This document shows, piece by piece, positions 58,189 through 64,000 of a stretch of 64,000 nt of DNA. Both the position numbers and the translations under genes were made by a program. The notes below the pieces were generated by a model. It was not told the origin of the DNA. It was given only the letters and a program-made list of their open reading frames with translations, and made no database searches. The stretch lies in contig NC_068566.1 of the NCBI RefSeq assembly GCF_025698545.1, positions 46,355,192-46,419,191 of the forward strand. The letters run 5' to 3'. The stretch is from Gossypium raimondii. Its lineage: Eukaryota; Streptophyta; Magnoliopsida; Malvales; Malvaceae. Within the stretch, counting starts at the first letter, position 1, and every line of letters begins with the position of its first letter.

Positions 58189-61100
58189 ATGCAAACCTTT
58201 CAGATGGCAGGAGAAATGATAGCAAAAGGTCTTTTAGATGCTACCCTACATGCACTAGTGTCTGAAGCGATTTCAATGGCCACTAACCAATTCAGCCGTA
58301 TACGGAATTTCAAGAAGGATCTAAAAAGACTGGGAGAATCACTAGAAATGATGAAAGCTTTCTTGCAAGATGCAGAGGAAATGCAAACAAAGAAGGACGC
58401 AGTGAAGCTTTGGTTGCAGAGGCTCAAAGATGTTGCTGATGAGGCTGCTGATATCCTTGATGAGTATGACTATGAAATTCTCCGAATAAAACTGAAGATT
58501 CGGAATCAAATTCGAAGGAAGGTACTCGACTTCCTTTCTTCTAACAATTCCATTTTATTTAGTCTCAAGATGGCTAAAAAAATTAAGGACATCCTTGAAA
58601 CACTGGATGGCCTTAACAAAGACGCCAGTTCATTTGGTCTTCAGCAGAGAGCTACAGAACATGTGTCTCCTGTACCTAGAAGATCAAATGTGGAGACGTT
58701 CTCTGTCATGGATGAATCGACCATTGTTGGAAGGGAAAATGATGTCTCAAAGGTGGTTGACCTGTTAGTCAATCCTAAAGATGAGCAGGTTGTTTCTGTT
58801 GTACCTATAGTAGGTATGGCAGGTCTTGGCAAAACTGCATTGGCAAAACTGGTGTATGATGATCTGCGTGTGAAAAGGCATTTTGGTGTCAAATCCTGGG
58901 TCTGTGTTTCTGATCATTTTAGTGTCAAAAAGATTTTAGGAGCGATGTTTGAACAGCTTACTGGTGATAGACATACCTCAATGCCAGAAAATATGAATGC
59001 AATGATTATGAAGCTCAAGGAGAGGATAGAAAAGGATCAGAGCAAGTATCTTCTTGTCCTTGATGATGTCTGGGATGTTGAGAAATGGGAGGAACTACAG
59101 CTTTGTCTGAAAGGAGTTAGTACAAATGGTGGGAATGGAATTATTGTCACAACACGCATTCAAGATGTAGCATCAAAAGTGCAAGCCCTTCCAAATCGAA
59201 GGCATCAAGCAGGAAGACTAGAAGATGAAGAATGTTGGTCCATAATTAAACAACGAGCATTGATGGACTCTCCAATATCTCACGAATTAGAGTTAATTGG
59301 ACAGGAAATTGCTAAGCAATGTCGAGGAGTGCCGTTGGTAGCTAAACTTATGGGAGGGATAATGCGCAAAATTGAAATGAGTCCTCGCGCATGGTCGAAA
59401 AATCAAAGAAGTGATGCATGGGGTTCAATGGAAAGTGTGTTAAAGTTAAGTTTCGATCACTTGTCTTCTCCATATGTGAAGAAGTGTTTTGCATACTGTG
59501 CCATGTTTCCTAAAGATTATTGCTTTGGGAAAGAGGAATTGATCCAACTGTGGACGGCTGAAGGATTTCTTGGCAGCTCCATGGAAATGGTAGATATTGG
59601 TGACCAATACTTGAATGAATTGTTATCAAATTCCTTATTTCAAGATGTCGAGAAGGACAAATTCGGGAATATTCTCACATTCAAGATGCACGACTTGGTG
59701 CATGATTTATCATTGTCTGTGTCAAAGTTTGATACTTTGGTTTTTCGAGAAAATTCCACTCTCACCTCAGATGAGTGTTCTCATATTCGTCATCTCAATG
59801 TTGGATGTGATGGGAAATTATTACCAGAAATCTTAAAGGAGGTAGCTCCACACTTACACTCACTGTTTTCAGAGATTGATGTGTTCAAGCAACTATCAAT
59901 AAGCGTCACAAGATTACGTGTCCTAAAGTTTGTCGGTGCTAATTATATTCTTGAGTTGCCAGATTCCCTTGGAGAATTGAAGCACTTGAGGTATTTGGAC
60001 ATCTCAGGGACTTTTATCAAAGCACTGCCTAAGTCCACAGCTAAACTTTACCATCTCCAAACATTAAGGCTCTTGGATTTACCGAGACTCACCCTTCCAG
60101 ATGGATTGGAAAATTTGATAAGCTTGACGCACTTATATTTTGATAGTCGAGAAGTTCAGCCAGATAATATTGGAAACCTAACTTGTCTTCAAACATTACC
60201 CCTATTTGTTGTGGGTTCAGAAAGGGGACGTTCGATTAAGGAGCTAGGATCCTTAAACGAACTGCGTGGAAAACTGAAGATATGCCATCTTGGGGGTGTT
60301 AGAGACAAACAAGAGGCTAATGGAGCAAATCTGCACCGCAAGGAAAAATTATGCAAGTTGATATTTGATTTTGAAGGGAGGCACAGTGGGGGTGGTTATA
60401 ACTGTGAAGAAGTGATGGAAGGTCTCCAACCTCACTCAAATTTGCAAAGCTTAATTGTTAGGAATTATGAAGGTGAAAGCTTTCCCTCCTGGATGTTAAA
60501 ACCTGTTGGTGATTCTAATACTGGTTTGTTTTTGCTTAACAATTTGATGGAGCTGAATTTTTACGATTGCATCAACTGTGAAAGTCTTCCACCTCTGGGC
60601 CAATTGCACAATCTCCAGTTTCTTGAGTTGAGAAATATGAAGAAAGTGAAACGCATGGGTAATGAATTTTATGGCAACGAAGGTATTGATGGTATGAATA
60701 AGGTGATCAAGGTGTTTCCTGCATTGAAAAAATTCACCTTAAATGGGATGGCAAATCTAAAAAAATGGACAGCAATGGCGGCCACAAAGACGATCATGTT
60801 TCCTTGCTTGGTGGAGCTGAATATTTGGGATTGTCCCATGTTGAAAAGTGTTCCACTTACGGGACAATGTTCATCTCTTGAAAAGCTTAGCATTTTCGAT
60901 TGCAAAAACTTAAGCAAGATTGGAGACGGATTATCTACCTCCACTTGTCTCAAAGAATTAGCTCTAAAGAATTGTCCTAATTTAAGTTGGATTCCAAATT
61001 TGGAAGGATTTTCCTCTCTTCAAATTCTGTCAATTGATAGCTGCAATGAATTGGAAGCTCTTCCAATAACTGGGAGGTGTTCATCTCTTGAAAAGCTTAG

Positions 61101-62802
61101 CATTCTCGATTGCGAGAAATTAAGAAAGATTGGGGACGGTTTATCTACCTCCACTTGTCTTAAAGAATTAGAGCTATTGTGGTGTCCTAATTTAACTTCC
61201 ATTCCAAAATTGGAAGGATTTTCGTCTATTCAAAATCTGTCAATTGATAGCTGCATCAAATTGGAAGTTCTTGAGATATCCGGAGGATGTTCAGCTTTTG
61301 AAAAGCTTAGCATTTCCAAGTGTAAAACATTATCCAAGACTGGAGACAGATTATTTACCTACACTTGTCTCAAAGAATTAAATCTAGAAGATTGTCCTAA
61401 TTTAAGTTCGATTCCAAATTTGAAAGGATTTTCGTGTCTCCAAAATCTGTCAATTCATACCTGCAACGGATTGGAAGTTCTTCCGATAATTGGAGCATGC
61501 TCATCTCTTGAAAAGCTTAACATTTTCGGTTGCGAAAAATTAAGCAAGATTGGAGACGGATTGTCTACCTCCACTTGTCTCAAAGAATTAGGTCTAAAGA
61601 ATTGTCCTAATTTAAGTTTAATCCCAAATTTGGAAGGATTTTCCTGTCTTCAAAATATCTCGATTGATAGCTGCAACAGATTGGAAGTTCTTCCAATAAT
61701 TGGAAGGTGTTCATCTCTCGAAAAGCTTAGCATTTTCGACTGCAAAAAATTAAGCAAAATTGGAGACGGATTATCTAACTCTACTTGTCTCAGAGAATTA
61801 GGTCTAAAGAATTGTCCTAATTTAAGTTGGATTCCAAATTTGGAAGGATTTTCCTCTCTTCAAATTCTGTCAATTGATAGCTGCAACGAATTGGAAGTTC
61901 TTGCGATAACTGGAAGGTGTTCATCTATTAAAAAGCTTAGCATTTTCAATTGTGAAAAACTAAGAAAGATTGGAGACAAATTGTCTACCTTCATTTGTCT
62001 CAAGGAATTAGGTCTAAAGAATTGTCCTAATTTAAGTTGGATTCCAAATTTGGAAGGATTTTCCTCTCTTCAAGATCTGTCAATTGATAGCTGCAATGAA
62101 TTGGAAGTTCTTCTGATACAAGAGTTTCAAGGAATAGAAGCCTTTCCGGAGTGGTTGGGAAATCTCTCTTCTCTATGGCGTCTAAGTTTGATTGGTTTTG
62201 GAAAGCTAAAGAGTTTTCCTCACCAACTTCAACACCTCACTGCCCTTGAAGATTTGACTATGTCGGGGTTTCATGAAATAGAAGCCTTGCCAGAGTGGTT
62301 GGGAAATCTCTCTTCTCTAAAGCGTCTATATTTGAGTGGTTTTCGAAAGTTAAAGAGTTTTCCTCACCAACTTCAGCTCCTTTCTACCCTTAAATATTTG
62401 ACTATAGAAGAGTTTCAAGGAATAGAAGCCTTTCCGGAGTGGTTGGGAAAGCTCTCTTCGCTAAGGTATCTATATTTGAGTGGTTTTGGAAAGCTAAAGA
62501 GCCTTCCTCACCAACTTCATCTCCCCAGTGCCCTTGAAGATTTGACTATGTCGATGTTTCATGAAATAGAAGCCTTGCCAGAGTTGTTGGGAAATCTCTC
62601 TTCCCTAAGGCGTCTGCATATCAATTCATGCAATAAACTCATGTACCTCCCTTCTGTAGATGTTATGCGAAGCCTCTCCAAATTAAAAACAATTGACATT
62701 TTGATGTGTCCTCAATTAGAGACAAGATGTGAGAGGGAGAGTGGCCCTGAATGGTCCAAGATTTCCCACATTCCACAAATAATTATTAATGGTCGGAGGT
62801 AA
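58189..62802 (+). CDS. CC-NB-ARC-LRR immune receptor (RGA-like CNL), intact
   Basis: This single-exon gene encodes 1537 residues and is complete. Proteins of this class sense pathogen effectors in the cytosol and trigger defence. The N-terminal coiled coil (to about 170) holds the EDVID-like stretch ADEAADILDEYDYE near residue 84. NB-ARC motifs are all present: P-loop GMAGLGKT 209-216, kinase-2 KYLLVLDDVW 286-295, RNBS-B IIVTTR, GVPLVA 380-385, RNBS-D CFAYCAMFPKDYCF 433-446 and MHD 500-502. The LRR region starts near 540 and ends with two regular arrays (895-1314 and 1317 to about 1500). A second ATG at 58204 gives the usual MAGE-type start, so the first five residues may not be used. The stop codon lies inside a perfect splice-donor sequence. 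Neighbouring remnants show that it belongs to a duplicated NLR locus. The recognised pathogen is unknown. Confidence 0.95.
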   Translation: MQTFQMAGEMIAKGLLDATLHALVSEAISMATNQFSRIRNFKKDLKRLGESLEMMKAFLQDAEEMQTKKDAVKLWLQRLKDVADEAADILDEYDYEILRIKLKIRNQIRRKVLDFLSSNNSILFSLKMAKKIKDILETLDGLNKDASSFGLQQRATEHVSPVPRRSNVETFSVMDESTIVGRENDVSKVVDLLVNPKDEQVVSVVPIVGMAGLGKTALAKLVYDDLRVKRHFGVKSWVCVSDHFSVKKILGAMFEQLTGDRHTSMPENMNAMIMKLKERIEKDQSKYLLVLDDVWDVEKWEELQLCLKGVSTNGGNGIIVTTRIQDVASKVQALPNRRHQAGRLEDEECWSIIKQRALMDSPISHELELIGQEIAKQCRGVPLVAKLMGGIMRKIEMSPRAWSKNQRSDAWGSMESVLKLSFDHLSSPYVKKCFAYCAMFPKDYCFGKEELIQLWTAEGFLGSSMEMVDIGDQYLNELLSNSLFQDVEKDKFGNILTFKMHDLVHDLSLSVSKFDTLVFRENSTLTSDECSHIRHLNVGCDGKLLPEILKEVAPHLHSLFSEIDVFKQLSISVTRLRVLKFVGANYILELPDSLGELKHLRYLDISGTFIKALPKSTAKLYHLQTLRLLDLPRLTLPDGLENLISLTHLYFDSREVQPDNIGNLTCLQTLPLFVVGSERGRSIKELGSLNELRGKLKICHLGGVRDKQEANGANLHRKEKLCKLIFDFEGRHSGGGYNCEEVMEGLQPHSNLQSLIVRNYEGESFPSWMLKPVGDSNTGLFLLNNLMELNFYDCINCESLPPLGQLHNLQFLELRNMKKVKRMGNEFYGNEGIDGMNKVIKVFPALKKFTLNGMANLKKWTAMAATKTIMFPCLVELNIWDCPMLKSVPLTGQCSSLEKLSIFDCKNLSKIGDGLSTSTCLKELALKNCPNLSWIPNLEGFSSLQILSIDSCNELEALPITGRCSSLEKLSILDCEKLRKIGDGLSTSTCLKELELLWCPNLTSIPKLEGFSSIQNLSIDSCIKLEVLEISGGCSAFEKLSISKCKTLSKTGDRLFTYTCLKELNLEDCPNLSSIPNLKGFSCLQNLSIHTCNGLEVLPIIGACSSLEKLNIFGCEKLSKIGDGLSTSTCLKELGLKNCPNLSLIPNLEGFSCLQNISIDSCNRLEVLPIIGRCSSLEKLSIFDCKKLSKIGDGLSNSTCLRELGLKNCPNLSWIPNLEGFSSLQILSIDSCNELEVLAITGRCSSIKKLSIFNCEKLRKIGDKLSTFICLKELGLKNCPNLSWIPNLEGFSSLQDLSIDSCNELEVLLIQEFQGIEAFPEWLGNLSSLWRLSLIGFGKLKSFPHQLQHLTALEDLTMSGFHEIEALPEWLGNLSSLKRLYLSGFRKLKSFPHQLQLLSTLKYLTIEEFQGIEAFPEWLGKLSSLRYLYLSGFGKLKSLPHQLHLPSALEDLTMSMFHEIEALPELLGNLSSLRRLHINSCNKLMYLPSVDVMRSLSKLKTIDILMCPQLETRCERESGPEWSKISHIPQIIINGRR
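60871..62130 (+). repeat. Six 210-bp LRR units in frame
   Basis: Starts of the phrase for CSSLEKLSIF recur at 60871, 61081, 61291, 61501, 61711 and 61921, exactly 210 bp apart. Each unit encodes 70 residues with three LRR-like turns (LEKLSIFDC, LKELxLKNCPNL, LQxLSIDSCNxLE). The third unit is the most diverged. Confidence 0.97.
62131..62640 (+). repeat. Four 144-bp LRR units in frame
   Basis: The phrase for EAFPEWLGNLSSL or EALPEWLGNLSSL recurs with GAAGCC at 62137, 62281, 62425 and 62569, exactly 144 bp apart. Units encode 48 residues and alternate between two types (EFQGIEAFPEWLG and xFHEIEALPEWLG). The fourth runs into the C-terminal cap. The same unit type occurs in the NLR fragment at 31457. 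Confidence 0.97.
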
Positions 62803-64000
62803 GTTCAATATCTTAAACCACAACTCTACCTCTTTAGGCTTCATATAATTAGTATCCCCTTTCTATTTGATTTAGTCTCTTATAAAACTTCCTTTTGATT
62901 TTCTTTTGGTCTCTTTTTGGCATTATTCTGCAGGATCTAGTTTGGGCACGGATACTTTTAAGACTGTTTGTGAGCAAAATTATGGATAGAAAAGTAAGCA
63001 TTTCTTATGACAAATTGGCCAATTTCTCCACTCCAAAATATGTAGACAGTATTTAAAACTGATGGCAGAAACTTGATCATTTAATAGTTAAAAGCTGCAT
63101 CAAATCACTTCCAACATACATGTTGAAGTATCTCATTCCTAGCATTGATTTCTATGGAACTATTTGTAGGCTGTTTTTTTAGTCTATTGAAGCACTGAAA
63201 GTTTTCTATGATTATCTTTGCAATTTACAAACTGGTTTTTGTGTTTTTATTTGATAAAGATTTTGTGGATATGGTAAGTCCCTTTCTATATATAGTCACT
63301 TGCAATGTACAACTATAAATTCAATCACATTGCAAATAAGCCTCATTTAATTCCTGAACATTACCACAACTCCATAAAACATTCATTTAGTTTGGAGCTA
63401 CAAGTCTCATATATTGCTTTGTTCATCTTTTTTTTTTTCTGCTATTTTATTGCTTCTAATTTAAGGACGATGAAATTTTCATGGTTTAACCTTTTGTTAA
63501 AACCAGTACTGCTTATATTTCATGAATTATCCAGTATCTACTCATGAAAATTTTGAATTCTCTTTGGATCTGAAGGGAGATGTTGATAGGGCTTGCGTCA
63601 GTGTGTATTGTTCTCCTTTCCAACATTGAAGAGCTATAATATAGAAGACAGCTTTGGTTCACCAATGCAGTGTTGATCAACTCTTCGATCGGGGGCTTAT
63701 CTGAGGTTTGTCTGTGCTGATTTTTGGATAATGGCTAGTAGGCTTGAGGATTTCAATTTGGATTTTCCATACGGATTGGGTAACTTTAGGTTTTTTTTTA
63801 TTTTATGAATTACAATAATAGGGTAATGTACGAATTACAAATGTCTCTTTAATCTGCATGAAATAATTAACTTTGTTGGAGTTATATGTTCTTTATTGGC
63901 TTTGGATTGTGATTTTGTAGCAAAACTTTTGAATATAATAAAGTTTTTATGTGGACTTTCAAGTCCCGTGGTTTTTATCCTTTGTTATAAAGGAGTTTTC
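62803..64000 (+). other. NLR 3' region
   Basis: This sequence is non-coding and is paralleled by 32015-33420. It starts with the donor-like GTAAGT and may hold one or more 3' untranslated introns. A poly-T stretch is at 63429-63439. No further gene begins before the window ends. Confidence 0.5.

Overview
The window is nuclear DNA from a flowering plant. It is AT-rich, has spliced genes with GT-AG introns, single-exon MATE and NLR genes, and a large load of LTR retrotransposons. The style of the large Ty3/gypsy element, with its gag remnant, tRNA-Arg type primer site and 3' minisatellites, and of the CC-NBS-LRR gene points to Malvaceae, most likely cotton (Gossypium). That assignment is from recall; no search was run.

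Layout. 1-4.5 kb: intergenic, with remnants of a small hAT-like repeat. 4.6-6.9 kb (+): a five-exon plastid ClpT gene (Clp protease accessory subunit), with all splice sites readable. 7.06-17.94 kb: two almost identical 5.44-kb tandem units. Each carries a minus-strand MATE transporter gene and a 583-bp solo LTR. The first MATE copy is broken by two one-base deletions; the second is intact. 19.1-20.7 kb (-): a third, older MATE paralogue, also intact. Its 5' side is interrupted by a degenerate Ty1/copia element (22157-26906, target duplication CCATA). 27-33.4 kb: intergenic repeats and the 3' end of a dead NLR gene. 33972-46226: a 12.3-kb Ty3/gypsy element, probably Tat/Ogre lineage (target duplication ATCTA). 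It has a 2.4-kb 5' LTR, a decayed gag-pol, a nested 2.9-kb solo LTR (target duplication ATTAT), two minisatellite arrays and a 3' LTR reduced to 496 bp. 46.4-54.5 kb: AT-rich DNA with LINE and MITE-like remnants. 54499-57288: a second solo LTR of the nested family (target duplication ATTAA). 58189-62802 (+): a complete single-exon 1537-residue CC-NB-ARC-LRR immune receptor gene whose LRR region contains two regular internal arrays (6 x 70 and 4 x 48 residues).

Four genes appear able to encode full proteins: ClpT, two MATE transporters and the NLR. They do not form a pathway. The locus is shaped by repeated local duplication, of MATE genes on the left and of an NLR with its flanks on the right, followed by retroelement insertion. 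The flanks show two rounds of MATE duplication and one tandem duplication of the NLR locus. I found no RNA gene, CRISPR or prokaryote-like system. The points most worth checking are whether the 5.44-kb duplication is real or an assembly artefact, the hairpin-forming minisatellites at one position in two related LTRs, the template-switch scar in the copia element, and the two modular LRR arrays.
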